64,000 bases of DNA from JAEXOD01 sp043805435 (GCA_043805435.1 JAZDHY010000007.1:36295-100294), one strand, 5' to 3'; positions 8,774 to 17,799 are shown, counted from the stretch's first letter. The notes: a model not told the origin generated them from the sequence alone. A program made the numbers and translations.

Positions 8774-10813
8774 ATGCAAAAAAGAAAAATATTGATTAGA
8801 CTATTACCGATTTTACTAATATTAAGTATATGCCAATTAAACGCACAGGATATTGATTCGCCATTATTAGTTTTTAACAGGGGGCAGCTTTGGCAGAGTG
8901 TATATATGGGTAAAGTTGGGCCAAGCACGTATAATAACTGGCGAAGGCTTGGAATAGGTTTGGATTGGCCTGGTTTTGATATAAGCTGGATAAGAGAAGA
9001 TATAGGAGGGGCTCCTTCTTATTTAACTGCGGGTGGTTTTTGGATTGGCTGCAAAAAAACACGCGATAGTGTTTTAGCTGTTGAAGACTGGTCAATTTAT
9101 GCAAGTACAGTTGGGGTTGAAGTATCATCTAAGTTTATTGTTAAAAAACATAAAAAAACAATTAATCATGGTATGGTAAACATAAAAGATGCGGGTGATG
9201 AAATTATTGTAACAAGCTGGGAGTATAATCCTTTATATCAAAATCAGTACGATATAGAAAGTCAGCTGCCAATTAGGGTAACCCGCGAATCTCATCAATG
9301 GAACGGTTCAAGAAGAGAAGAAAATTATATTATTCATAAATATACTATTAAAAACATTTCTAATGAAATTAGGATTAATTACCCGACCCGTGAAATAGTT
9401 GATACGTTATACGATTTTTACGCAATGTTAAATTACGGAATGCAGTGTAATTCGAGATCATGGACGGTGTTATATCCAACATATTCGGCAGGTGCCCGCA
9501 ACTCTTGGTTTTTTTATGATCCATCTAAAAAAATGATATGGGGAAGAGCCGGAGATTATTTAGACACACCCGAAAATGACGGAGAATACGGCTGGTCTGC
9601 CACACAAGGACCAATTGTAAACGGAAGCCCGACCGGTGAATGGCTTTCACCCGGTTTTGTGGGATTTAGATTGTTGTATTCATCTCCTAACAATAATGGT
9701 ACAGCAACTTTTGTAAACGGGTACGGCTGGTCTGCCGGTGACAATTTGCAGGATTTAATTGGCCCAATGACCGGACGCGGTACGGCAGAGACAAGATATT
9801 CGGTATTAAAAGATGTTAGTATGGCCAATAATTATATAAACAATCCGGGTGACCAAACATTTATGCGCCGCTCGCGTATGTGGTCGTTAATGTCGGTAGG
9901 GCCGTGGGATATTAATCCCGGAGATTCTGTTGTAATTGTATATTCCGAAATGGTAGATGGTTCGGATTACAAATACGCCTTGGAAAATAAAATAAGCGCA
10001 ATTTCATCTGGATATTCAATTTTTGATGCAACTGCTGTAAAATCGAAAGTGACGTTTGATAATAATTTTAATCATCCCGATCCTCCGTTAGCCCCTGAAT
10101 TTACAGTTGATTACAACAGAGAAGATAACCAATATGTTTCCAACATTATACAATGGGGAAATGAAACCGAAAGTATTCCTGATCCCGATGATGGTTTATT
10201 GGATTTGTCCTCTTACAAAATTTATAGATCCGAATATTTACCAATAGGTCCGTGGACACTTGTTGCGGAAATTCAAAAAGGTGATATAAATTATTATTCC
10301 AATACTACTGAAAAATATACATATTTAGATTCAACCGTAACGGTTGGGGCAAGTTATTATTATGCATTAACTGCATTAGATACAGGAAGGGCAAGTTGGA
10401 ATATAAATCCGGCTGTAATTTTTCCTGAAACACAGACAACAAAAGTGCCGCCGCTTGAATCTTCTATTTTTGCAAATAGAATGAATACTCCGTTCACTGC
10501 TACTTTAGCTCCGGTTAATAATGTAAACCAAATACTTGTTGTACCAAATCCTTTTGTTATTGGCGAAGGATATTCTTTGCCCGGTGAAGGAGACAAAATA
10601 CAGTTTGTTAATATACCAAACCCCTGCACAATACGCATTTATACTGTTAGGGGTGATTTAGTTAAAACAATTAATGTTGAAAGTGGTGAAGGTGCTATTG
10701 CATCTTGGGATCAGGTATCCGATTTTGGACAATTTGTGGAAAGTGGTGTTTATTTGTTCCATGTGGAGTCACCTTATGGACCAAAACTAGGAAAATTTGC
10801 AATAGTACGGTAA
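8774..10813 (+). CDS. Exported protein with FnIII-like and FlgD-like C-terminal domains
   Basis: About 680 residues with a signal peptide ending ...CQLNAQ (about 24). The main body (30-430) is rich in Trp, Gly and Tyr and I do not recognise it. Residues about 440-560 resemble a fibronectin type III fold (IQWGNETE, SYKIYRSE, YYYALTALD). The last 85 residues (VPNPF, IRIYTVRGDLVKTI, SGVYLFHVES, GKFAIV) resemble a FlgD-like Ig or T9SS type A-like C-terminus, though without the NYPNPFNP form seen in the other cargo proteins here. A GTG at 8768 is an alternative start with better spacing from AAGGAT. It is probably exported and works with the adjacent receptor and PorV-like protein; no enzymatic motif is seen. 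Confidence 0.75.
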   Translation: MQKRKILIRLLPILLILSICQLNAQDIDSPLLVFNRGQLWQSVYMGKVGPSTYNNWRRLGIGLDWPGFDISWIREDIGGAPSYLTAGGFWIGCKKTRDSVLAVEDWSIYASTVGVEVSSKFIVKKHKKTINHGMVNIKDAGDEIIVTSWEYNPLYQNQYDIESQLPIRVTRESHQWNGSRREENYIIHKYTIKNISNEIRINYPTREIVDTLYDFYAMLNYGMQCNSRSWTVLYPTYSAGARNSWFFYDPSKKMIWGRAGDYLDTPENDGEYGWSATQGPIVNGSPTGEWLSPGFVGFRLLYSSPNNNGTATFVNGYGWSAGDNLQDLIGPMTGRGTAETRYSVLKDVSMANNYINNPGDQTFMRRSRMWSLMSVGPWDINPGDSVVIVYSEMVDGSDYKYALENKISAISSGYSIFDATAVKSKVTFDNNFNHPDPPLAPEFTVDYNREDNQYVSNIIQWGNETESIPDPDDGLLDLSSYKIYRSEYLPIGPWTLVAEIQKGDINYYSNTTEKYTYLDSTVTVGASYYYALTALDTGRASWNINPAVIFPETQTTKVPPLESSIFANRMNTPFTATLAPVNNVNQILVVPNPFVIGEGYSLPGEGDKIQFVNIPNPCTIRIYTVRGDLVKTINVESGEGAIASWDQVSDFGQFVESGVYLFHVESPYGPKLGKFAIVR

Positions 10814-10848
10814 ACTAAAATTATTTTTGAACAACTTATAACTTAACG

Positions 10849-11787
10849 ATGAATAAAAAAATAATATTACTATTTTTAATGATTTGTACCATATCGTACA
10901 GTCAGGATTTTAAGAAAAATGCCACTGCGGGGTTTGTTTTTTTAGAACTTCCTGTAACTGCACGTTCTGCAGGTATGGGTGAAAGTTCAATCTCGTATGC
11001 TGATATGAATTCTTCGGGTTTATTTGTAAATCCAGCTTCTCTTGGATTTTCAAATCAAACTCATTCGTTTTCTGTTACGTATTCTCCCTGGATTGCCGAT
11101 ATTAAACATTACGTAACCACATATGCACTTAAAACAGATTATGGTGTTTTTGGATTTGGGGCAATATTACTTGATTATGGTTCAATGCAAAAAACAAAAA
11201 AAATTCAAGGGCAAAGATTATATGAAGTGCTTGGAACATTTAATTCCAATTCGCTGGCAATAGGATTAAGTTACAGTAAACAGCTTACGGATAAATTTTC
11301 GTTTGGTGTTACGGGAAAATATGTAAGAGAGAGTATTGATATTTATTCGGCCAGTAATTATTTATTTGATGGCGGAATACTTTATTACACCGGATTAGCT
11401 TCTTTAAGAATAGCTGCAACAATTTCAAATTTTGGTGTTGATGCTAAATTTATTAACGATAAATTTAAAATGCCTGCAATGTTGCGTTTAGGAGTTGCTG
11501 CCGAAGTGTTTGGAGGGTATGACCAGGATTATAGAGTTACGGCTTCAGCAGAAGCAATTCATCCAAATGACGGAGACGAGAAGGTGAATGTTGGTACGGA
11601 AATATCGTATAAAAATATGATTGATTTTAGAGCGGGATATAAATTCTTTTATGATGAGGAATCGTATAGTTTTGGAATTGGAGTTAAAACTAATTTAAGT
11701 GTGCCTATGCAGCTCGATTTTGCTTATTCCGATTATGGCAGGTTAGGAGATATCATTCGGTTTACACTGCAAGTGGGTGTATTATGA
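10849..11787 (+). CDS. PorV/PorQ family outer-membrane beta-barrel protein
   Basis: A 312-residue barrel with a signal peptide ending ...TISYSQ (about 19). The family signature follows directly: FLELPVTARSAGMG, a short spacer, then GLFVNPASLGF. This is the start of the PorV/PorQ (DUF3308/UPF0164) barrel group. The C-terminus (DIIRFTLQVGVL) is a final outer-membrane strand. PorV itself shuttles T9SS cargo to the attachment complex; paralogs such as this are widespread in Ignavibacteria and need not have that exact role. Its place after a TonB receptor and an exported protein with a sorting-like C-terminus suggests it helps bring that protein to the surface, which is inference. The stop overlaps the next gene's ATG by 4 bases, so translational coupling is likely. 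Confidence 0.85.
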   Translation: MNKKIILLFLMICTISYSQDFKKNATAGFVFLELPVTARSAGMGESSISYADMNSSGLFVNPASLGFSNQTHSFSVTYSPWIADIKHYVTTYALKTDYGVFGFGAILLDYGSMQKTKKIQGQRLYEVLGTFNSNSLAIGLSYSKQLTDKFSFGVTGKYVRESIDIYSASNYLFDGGILYYTGLASLRIAATISNFGVDAKFINDKFKMPAMLRLGVAAEVFGGYDQDYRVTASAEAIHPNDGDEKVNVGTEISYKNMIDFRAGYKFFYDEESYSFGIGVKTNLSVPMQLDFAYSDYGRLGDIIRFTLQVGVL

Positions 11788-12500
11788 AAAAACTTTTTTA
11801 TTTTTTTTGTTTAACTTTTGTTATTAGTTCGTCGGTATATTCTCAAATACATTCTGTTGATGTTTATGGTGAATATTCTTCCCCTTTAACAAAAAGAATT
11901 AACGTGACGGATATTGACGGAGTTGGAGCCGGTGCCAAAATACGAATAAAAATATATGACAACGTTTCGTTAAATGTTTATGGTGGTTATACTCTTTACA
12001 GCCTTTCGCAGGAAAATGGATTAGCAACCTGGAATTGGCAGTTTTGGGGACGATATAATGATTTTATACAGCAGACACTTTCTGATGAAGCGTATAAAAG
12101 TTTTTTAAGTCCCGTACAAAAAATGGATTTGTTGCAATTGTCATTTACATTTGATTATGATTTTACAGTAATTGAAAAATTACACGTTAAACCCGCATTG
12201 GGGGCAGGTGTATATTTTTATACTCGCCGTTTGTATATTGATGAAACATGGTCTAAATATTTTTCGGCTATTGATTATACTTTTGAATATAGTTTTAGAA
12301 ATATTGCACCGGAAAAATTTGGCAATCCATTGTTTTATACGGCCGGAATTGATTTGAATTATGAGTTGATGGAAAACTTTTGGATTAACGGGTCTGCTAA
12401 ATATGTAAATGTTTTTGATTCGGATTATTCTTACGGCTTTGATCTGTTCCCTTTTAAAGAAGCACTTAATTTAAATTTAGGATTAACAATTTTATATTGA
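11784..12500 (+). CDS. Small outer-membrane beta-barrel protein
   Basis: A 238-residue exported protein with a signal peptide ending ...SSVYSQ (about 21) and alternating polar/aromatic strands throughout (VDVYGEYSS, NVSLNVYGGYTLY, LQLSFTFDYDFTV, VKPALGAGVYFY), ending in LNLNLGLTILY. This pattern fits an 8-10 strand outer-membrane barrel (OprF/OmpA-like size) without a C-terminal peptidoglycan domain. It starts on the ATGA overlap with the PorV-like gene and is followed at 7 bases by another barrel gene. I do not recognise a named family; the function is unknown. Confidence 0.7.
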   Translation: MKKLFYFFCLTFVISSSVYSQIHSVDVYGEYSSPLTKRINVTDIDGVGAGAKIRIKIYDNVSLNVYGGYTLYSLSQENGLATWNWQFWGRYNDFIQQTLSDEAYKSFLSPVQKMDLLQLSFTFDYDFTVIEKLHVKPALGAGVYFYTRRLYIDETWSKYFSAIDYTFEYSFRNIAPEKFGNPLFYTAGIDLNYELMENFWINGSAKYVNVFDSDYSYGFDLFPFKEALNLNLGLTILY

Positions 12501-12507
12501 TACAATT

Positions 12508-13236
12508 ATGAAAAAATACTTATACTTATTAATTTTTTTAAGTTTTACGGTTAATTTATTATATGCACAAAAAACAAATTTTATTGCCGGTGCTGATATT
12601 AATTATTACCAGCCTGTGGGAACCTTGAGTGATAGATTTGAAAAGACCATTGGCGGAGCAGTTTATTTTGGTAAAGAAGTTTCTAAAAATTGGGCTTGGG
12701 TTGGCAAATTAGAATATTTTAAGTTTGATAAAGGCAATAAAGATAAATTACATGTAATTCAAGATGTTAGCGTTGGCAATACAACAGAAACTTTTGATAT
12801 ACCGCTTACTAATCTTAATGTTGAACTTGAAGTTGTTGGCCTTACAGCAAACGCAATTTACAAATTGATTGATTTGGAACCCTTTAAAACTCAACTAAAT
12901 TTTGGTTTTGGGGTTTATAGATGGTTTAGTCCACGTGGAAGTTACACGTCGTATTTTGACCAAAACACAAAAAACTTTTATACCGATACTACAGGGGTTA
13001 ATGGAAGTTTTACTAAAGTTATAAATGTACCGGGAATTTCGCAGGTGGATTGGAGCGGAGGTTTTAATATTGGCGTAGTGTTTAGTTATGAAGTTATTAA
13101 CAATACCAGTATTTATGCCGGATGTGATTATAAAAACATTTTAGGTGAAATTTGGCAGGCCTTATCGCTAAATTTGGAAAGTATCAGTTCCTTTCAAATG
13201 TTAGATTTTAGGGCCGGTATTAAGGTTGAGTTTTAA
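12508..13236 (+). CDS. Small outer-membrane beta-barrel protein, last gene of operon
   Basis: A 242-residue protein with a signal peptide ending ...NLLYAQ (about 20) and repeated beta-strand patterns (FIAGADINYYQP, AWVGKLEYFKF, TQLNFGFGVYRWF, NTSIYAGCDYKNI), ending SFQMLDFRAGIKVEF as a final outer-membrane strand. It lies 7 bases after the previous barrel gene and closes the operon that begins with the TonB receptor at 5743. Size and pattern fit an outer-membrane barrel of the OmpA-like group with no globular domain. The two adjacent barrels are not close copies of each other. Substrate or partner is unknown. Confidence 0.7.
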   Translation: MKKYLYLLIFLSFTVNLLYAQKTNFIAGADINYYQPVGTLSDRFEKTIGGAVYFGKEVSKNWAWVGKLEYFKFDKGNKDKLHVIQDVSVGNTTETFDIPLTNLNVELEVVGLTANAIYKLIDLEPFKTQLNFGFGVYRWFSPRGSYTSYFDQNTKNFYTDTTGVNGSFTKVINVPGISQVDWSGGFNIGVVFSYEVINNTSIYAGCDYKNILGEIWQALSLNLESISSFQMLDFRAGIKVEF

Positions 13237-13618
13237 TGTATTAAACCAGGCCCGAGATAGATGGATTTGTTGGCGGGAATAACGATGGTGCTTTTTCGAA
13301 GTTTATGCAAGGGAAAGCATAAAGTAATAAATTGTGGGGATTTAAATAACCCCAACATTTAGAGACTGTGTGAAAATTGGGGAATAGTTGTAATAAAAAG
13401 GAACTCATCCCCCAACCCCTTCTCTTAAAAATAGAAGGGGAGTGATTGTAAAAACATATAGCACAATAACTTGCCGTTATATAATTCCCCTCTCTTTCAA
13501 AGAGAGGGGAAAAAGGGGTGAGTTCGGTTTTTTAATTTTAACACAGCCTCTTTATGCTGGGGGTAACATAAAACATAAAATCGGGCTTTAGCCCTGATTA
13601 AATCTTTCGGGAGGTTTA
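13237..13618. other. Intergenic region: transposase left end interrupted by an inverted-repeat element
   Basis: A gap of 382 bases. A 7-bp hairpin (TTTATGC 13302-13308 with GCATAAA 13317-13323) follows the barrel operon. The rest is the left flank of the HUH transposase element, split by the palindromic element at 13360-13552; both are listed separately. No further open frame is seen. Confidence 0.6.
13360..13552 (+). mobile_element. MITE-like palindromic element inserted in the transposase left hairpin
   Basis: The terminus AGAGACTGTGTGAAAATT (13360-13377) is matched in inverse by AATTTTAACACAGCCTCTT (13534-13552). Inside, AACTCATCCCCC (13402-13413) pairs with GGGGTGAGTT (13515-13524) around two further hairpins (CCCCTTCT/AGAAGGGG and CCCCTCTCTTT/AAAGAGAGGGG). 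Removing the element restores CCCCAACAT next to ATGCTGGGG, the arms of the host REP-like hairpin. No coding capacity. Confidence 0.65.
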
Positions 13619-14050
13619 ATGTCTTACGTTAAAGCATGGATTCATATTGTGTGTGATACAAAAAACAGAGATCCAATTATTTCAAAGGAAATAAGAGCGC
13701 AGATTTGTGTGCACATTAAAGAATATGCAAAAACCAAAGACATTTTTATTTATGGAATAAACGGTTATAACGATCATATTCATTTACTTATCGCATTAAG
13801 TGCTGAGCAAAGCATCTCGAAAGTTGTTAATCTCATTAAAGGTGAATCTTCCCATTGGATAAATGAAAATAAATTAACAAATACAAAATTTAGTTGGGCG
13901 GATGAATATTACGCTGGTTCAATTGGTGAATCACAATTGACGACAGTTATAAACTACATAAATAATCAATCGGAACATCATAGGGTTAAAAGTTTTAAAG
14001 AGGAATGCGAGGAATTTTTGCGGGTTTATGGTTTTAGGAATCAGGGCTGA
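13619..14050 (+). CDS. tnpA: IS200/IS605 family transposase (HUH Y1 nuclease, TnpA/RAYT type)
   Basis: A 143-residue single-domain Y1 transposase. The HUH metal-binding motif is seen as NDHIHLLI (His53, His55) and the catalytic Tyr is Tyr113 in INYINNQ, with Gln117 four residues on as in this family. The C-terminus (EEFLRVYGF) also fits. Length is usual for TnpA. These enzymes nick and join single-stranded DNA at hairpins, and the gene is flanked by such hairpins on both sides. GGGAGG 5 bases before the ATG is one of the best ribosome sites in the window. All key residues are present, so it may be active, although the left hairpin is interrupted by another element. No TnpB partner is present. 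Confidence 0.9.
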   Translation: MSYVKAWIHIVCDTKNRDPIISKEIRAQICVHIKEYAKTKDIFIYGINGYNDHIHLLIALSAEQSISKVVNLIKGESSHWINENKLTNTKFSWADEYYAGSIGESQLTTVINYINNQSEHHRVKSFKEECEEFLRVYGFRNQG

Positions 14051-14244
14051 AGCCCGAATATGTTTTGTAGTGTACCCCCAGCCTGAAGGCTGGGGTTATT
14101 TAAATTATTCTGCAATCATTTCGGGATTGTAGAATTTAGAAAAATATGATTTGTATTTAAAATAAACGTACTAACGCAGCAAATTATTTATTAATTGCCG
14201 ATCTCCGGTCAAAAGGTCGGGAATATAAAAATCCAGGACATTTT

Positions 14245-15390
14245 ATGAAAAAAATAGTATTGCTTTTATTTTTGCTCCCTTTGTTATCGTGTCATTCAAT
14301 CGAAAAAAAATATATTGAAAAAGAGGCTATTAGAGGTGTTTGGCTTACTAATGTAGATAGCGATGTTTTACTTTCTTTGGAAAATATTAAAACGGCGGTA
14401 AATTTATGTAAAGAAGAGGGATTTAATACAATATTTGTTGTAACTTATAATAAGGGGATGACTTTATATCCAAGCAAAACAATGAAAGACTTGTTAAATC
14501 AGGAAATTGATTCGGCTTATATAGGAAGAGATCCTTTAAAAGAGATTGTAGAAGAAGCACACAAAAAAGATATAAAAGTGATCGCTTGGTTTGAATTTGG
14601 CTTTTCTTCTTCATATAAATTAAATGGCGGCAAGCTAGTAGAAACCAAACCAAATTGGGCTTCAAAAAATAATAAAAGTAAGCTTGTAACAAAAAATGGA
14701 TTTGATTGGCTGAATGGTTTTGATCCGCAAGTTCAAGATTATATGCTTAATTTAATTGTTGAGGTAGTAACAAATTACGATGTTGATGGAATTCAGGGGG
14801 ATGACAGACTGCCTGCAATGCCTGTTGAATCAGGTTACGACGAATATACAGTAAATCTTTATAAAGGCGCGCATAACGGACAAAAGCCGCCGGAAAATTT
14901 TAGAGATACAGCTTGGGTAAATTGGCGTGCAGATATCCTAAATGAGTATATGGCAAAGATATATAAAACCGTTAAGAAAATTAAACCTAATGTTTTAGTT
15001 TCTATGGCCCCAAGTATATTTCCGTGGAGTAAAGAAGAGTACTTGCAAGATTGGCTGACATGGGTAAAAAAAGGTTATGTGGATTTAGTAATTCCACAGT
15101 TATACAGGCAAAATATAGAAGATTATATTATAGTTTTAGATGCTATTGTTAAGGAACAGTTGACCACCGAAGAGATAAAAAAGTTTTATCCGGGAATTTT
15201 ATTAAAAGTTGGAAGTTATTATCCTACAAAAGAACTGTTAAAACAAATGGTAGAAGAAAACAGGAAACGAAAAATTTTAGGCGAAGTTTTCTTTTTTTAT
15301 GAAGGGATAAAGAAATTTCCAAGTATATTTAAAAATGAGTTTTATAAAGAATCGGTAAATTTTCCAACAAATCTATTAAAATTACAATGA
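14245..15390 (+). CDS. GHL10 (DUF187/DigH-like) glycoside hydrolase-like lipoprotein
   Basis: A 381-residue predicted lipoprotein: residues 1-15 are basic then hydrophobic and end in LLSC, giving a lipid-anchor Cys at 16. The rest is one glycosyl-hydrolase-like 10 barrel, starting at EAIRGVWLTNVDSD (about 29) with the conserved AWFEFGF strand (about 115) and the acidic YDVDGIQGDDRLP motif (about 175-187) where this family has its catalytic acid. E. coli DigH/YddW of the same family cuts peptidoglycan glycan strands lacking stem peptides; whether that holds here is inference. The gene overlaps the next by 4 bases (ATGA), and the downstream product is a clear paralog, so this is a tandem duplication in one operon. 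Confidence 0.85.
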   Translation: MKKIVLLLFLLPLLSCHSIEKKYIEKEAIRGVWLTNVDSDVLLSLENIKTAVNLCKEEGFNTIFVVTYNKGMTLYPSKTMKDLLNQEIDSAYIGRDPLKEIVEEAHKKDIKVIAWFEFGFSSSYKLNGGKLVETKPNWASKNNKSKLVTKNGFDWLNGFDPQVQDYMLNLIVEVVTNYDVDGIQGDDRLPAMPVESGYDEYTVNLYKGAHNGQKPPENFRDTAWVNWRADILNEYMAKIYKTVKKIKPNVLVSMAPSIFPWSKEEYLQDWLTWVKKGYVDLVIPQLYRQNIEDYIIVLDAIVKEQLTTEEIKKFYPGILLKVGSYYPTKELLKQMVEENRKRKILGEVFFFYEGIKKFPSIFKNEFYKESVNFPTNLLKLQ

Positions 15391-17270
15391 AAAAAGGAAT
15401 ATTAGCATTAGTTTTATTATATATTACAGCTTTTGCCCAAGTTAAAGAGGAAATGAGAGCTGTATGGATTACCAATGTAGATAGTGATGTTTTAATGACC
15501 GATGCAAAAATTGCAGAAGCAATGGATTATTTATCATCTATTGGTATTAATGTAATATTTCCGGTTGTATGGAATAAAGGTTATACGCTTTTTCCAAGCG
15601 AGGTTATGAATTATCATTTTGGAGTGCCAATTTGGCCAAATGTTTCGGGCAGGGATCCTTTAAAAAGATTAGTAATTGAAGCACATCGAAACGGTATTGA
15701 AGTAATCCCTTGGTTTGAGTTTGGATTTTCTACTTCATATTCGCTAAACGGCGGGCATATTTTAGCAAAATATCCCAATTGGGCATTAAAAAATGCACAA
15801 GGACAGTTGGTTGTTAAAAATGGCTTCGATTGGATGAGCGGTATTGTGCCCGAAGTACAAAATTTTATAACCTCGCTTGTGCTTGAAGTAGTTGATAATT
15901 ACGATGTTGACGGAGTGCAGGGCGATGACCGATTACCCGCTATGCCGGTTGAAGGCGGTTATGAAGATTATACTAAAAATTTATATATGTTGGAACATAA
16001 CGGCAGCACACCACCAACTACATATTCTAATACCGATTGGATGAGATGGCGTGCCGATAAATTAAACGCTTATTATAAAAGTTTACGCGATTCGGTTAAG
16101 TTAAGAGGGGAATATTTAATTTTTTCATCGGGACCAAGCCCTTATCCTTGGGGTTACCAAAATTATTTGCAAGATACTAAAACCTGGGTAACTGACGGGA
16201 TTATTGATAATTTTATTCCGCAATTGTACAGACAGGACATTTCAAGTTATAGTTATGAACTTGCGGCTGCACTTAGTTATGTACCGGTTAATAAACGAAA
16301 TATCTTTTTTGCGGGTGTTTTAGCAAAAGCCGGTTCTTATGTTATTTCTCCGTCTTTATTACTTTCTTCAGTTTCTGCAAACAGACAATTAGGAGTTAAA
16401 GGAGAAACGTTTTTCTTTTATGAAGCATTAAGACTTAACAATAATCGTCTGGGAGATACTTTACGAGCAGTTCCTTATTTACAGGACGCAATTCCGCCAT
16501 TTCGAAATAATCAAATTTGGCGTCCTAAAGCGGTAGTAGTAAATGAAGATGACCCAGGAGCCAATCAGTTAGGTGTATGGACTTTATACCAAATACCCGG
16601 ATTTAAGCCGAATATTTATATGACAAACGATGTTAATTATGTCTCTTTTGAATACAACATTGATGTACCGTTTGATGCAAATTTTGATATTTATACATAT
16701 GTAGTTACAAACAGCGTAAATTCAACAAATGTACCTTATACTATTTATTCCGATAACGATTCAACGGTTGTTTATGTTGACCAGAAGGATACCAAAAATA
16801 AAGGCTGGTACAAACTAGGCACCTTTTATTTACGTCAAGGTAATAAAAAAATAATAAAATTAGATAATAACGGAGTTGAAGCAGGTAAATACATTATTGC
16901 TGATGCTGTAATGATTATGATAAACAGGAAACAATCGCCTGATGTTATAATAACTGAAATAAATGAAAATTTGTTAAATGCCGACATTCTTCCGCAAGAA
17001 ACAAATTTATCGCAAAATTATCCAAATCCTTTTAATCCTGCTACTACCATTGAATACAAAATTGAAAAACAGGGAATGGTAAATTTAACGGTTTTTAATT
17101 TGTTGGGAGAAAAAATTACCGAACTAATTAACAAAGAACAAAACAGAGGTAATTATACAGTTGTTTTTGATGTGTCCTCTTTTTCAAACGATCTTGCAAG
17201 CGGCGTTTATTTTTATACTTTAAAAGTAAATGATTTTGTGTCTTCAAAAAAAATGATTTATTTAAGATAA
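15387..17270 (+). CDS. GHL10 glycoside hydrolase-like protein with golvesin-like and T9SS sorting domains
   Basis: A 627-residue exported paralog of the preceding gene. It has a signal peptide ending ...YITAFAQ (about 18), then a GHL10 barrel (about 22-380) with EMRAVWITNVDSD, PWFEFGF and YDVDGVQGDDRLPAMP. A domain at about 395-530 (YTIYSDNDSTVVYVDQ, YKLGTFYL, IIADAVMIM) resembles the golvesin/xanthan-lyase C-terminal-like fold. The C-terminus (about 540-627: NYPNPFNPATTIEYKI, VFNLLGEKI, SGVYFYTLKV, KKMIYLR) is a T9SS type A sorting domain. It should therefore be secreted across the outer membrane and anchored or released, whereas its neighbour is lipid-anchored. Substrate is probably a glycan; the exact bond cut is unknown. 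Confidence 0.88.
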   Translation: MKKGILALVLLYITAFAQVKEEMRAVWITNVDSDVLMTDAKIAEAMDYLSSIGINVIFPVVWNKGYTLFPSEVMNYHFGVPIWPNVSGRDPLKRLVIEAHRNGIEVIPWFEFGFSTSYSLNGGHILAKYPNWALKNAQGQLVVKNGFDWMSGIVPEVQNFITSLVLEVVDNYDVDGVQGDDRLPAMPVEGGYEDYTKNLYMLEHNGSTPPTTYSNTDWMRWRADKLNAYYKSLRDSVKLRGEYLIFSSGPSPYPWGYQNYLQDTKTWVTDGIIDNFIPQLYRQDISSYSYELAAALSYVPVNKRNIFFAGVLAKAGSYVISPSLLLSSVSANRQLGVKGETFFFYEALRLNNNRLGDTLRAVPYLQDAIPPFRNNQIWRPKAVVVNEDDPGANQLGVWTLYQIPGFKPNIYMTNDVNYVSFEYNIDVPFDANFDIYTYVVTNSVNSTNVPYTIYSDNDSTVVYVDQKDTKNKGWYKLGTFYLRQGNKKIIKLDNNGVEAGKYIIADAVMIMINRKQSPDVIITEINENLLNADILPQETNLSQNYPNPFNPATTIEYKIEKQGMVNLTVFNLLGEKITELINKEQNRGNYTVVFDVSSFSNDLASGVYFYTLKVNDFVSSKKMIYLR

Positions 17271-17346
17271 AGATATTTCTTTTTAAATAATAATATTATA
17301 CTTTAGCTTATAATAATATTTTTGTAACATAAAAGAGGCAAAAATT

Positions 17347-17799
17347 ATGAAAAACAGTATTATTTTGTTGATATTTGTAATAATTTGTTTTGTTTTTAAT
17401 GCCTGCAAAACGTCCAATGCCCCCCAATCTACAGAAAAATATAAACAGGAAATATTAGATACTGAAAAAGAATTTGAAACTTGCGTACAAAACGAAGGAA
17501 TAACTGCCGCATTTTATAAATTTGCCGCAACAGATGCAGTACTTAACCATGGCGAGACACTTATTAAAGGGAAAGAAGCCATTAGAGAATATTACTTAAA
17601 TAGAAATGTTGAAAACAATAAACTATTATGGAAGGCTGAATTTGTTGATGTATCTGCATCGGGTGATTTGGGTTATACTTATGGTAATTATATTTATACA
17701 ACAATAGATTCAACCGGCAAACCCGGCGAATTTAAGGGGCTTTTCCATACGGTTTGGAAAAAACAAAAAAACGGAAGCTGGAAATTTGTTTGGGATTAA
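17347..17799 (+). CDS. NTF2-like (DUF4440/SnoaL-type) lipoprotein
   Basis: A 150-residue predicted lipoprotein with a hydrophobic N-terminus ending in FNAC (Cys19-20). The remaining part matches the cone-shaped NTF2-like/DUF4440 fold: an N-terminal helix (YKQEILDTEKEFETCVQNEG), the FYKFAATDAVLNHGETLIKGKEAIREYY segment split over strands and helices, GDLGYTYGNYIY, and a final WKKQKNGSWKFVWD strand. Such proteins bind small molecules or act as accessory domains; no catalytic residue can be assigned here. GAGG lies 10 bases before the ATG. It stands alone, 76 bases after the GHL10 operon, with an AT-rich imperfect inverted repeat between. Confidence 0.75.
   Translation: MKNSIILLIFVIICFVFNACKTSNAPQSTEKYKQEILDTEKEFETCVQNEGITAAFYKFAATDAVLNHGETLIKGKEAIREYYLNRNVENNKLLWKAEFVDVSASGDLGYTYGNYIYTTIDSTGKPGEFKGLFHTVWKKQKNGSWKFVWD

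Larger units (their letters stand above)
13336..14100 (+). mobile_element. IS200/IS605-type (RAYT-like) element with inverted REP-like flanks
   Basis: The transposase gene lies between inverted flanks. The left flank reads TTTAAATAACCCCAACAT (13341-13358) and, after an inserted element, ATGCTGGGGGTAAC..ATCGGGCTTTAGCCCTGATT. The right flank, in inverse order, is AATCAGGGCTGAAGCCCGA (14039-14057) and CCCCAGCCTGAAGGCTGGGG (14076-14095), then TTATTTAAA. Each flank therefore carries a GGGC/GCCC hairpin and a CCCCA/TGGGG hairpin. The long inverted arrangement is more typical of REP-associated transposases than of simple IS200 copies. Confidence 0.7.

Noticed and set aside
13402..13524. CRISPR-like repeats
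   Set aside because: The G/C-rich blocks here and at 63.9 kb form nested palindromes, not regularly spaced repeats with unique spacers; no cas gene is present.
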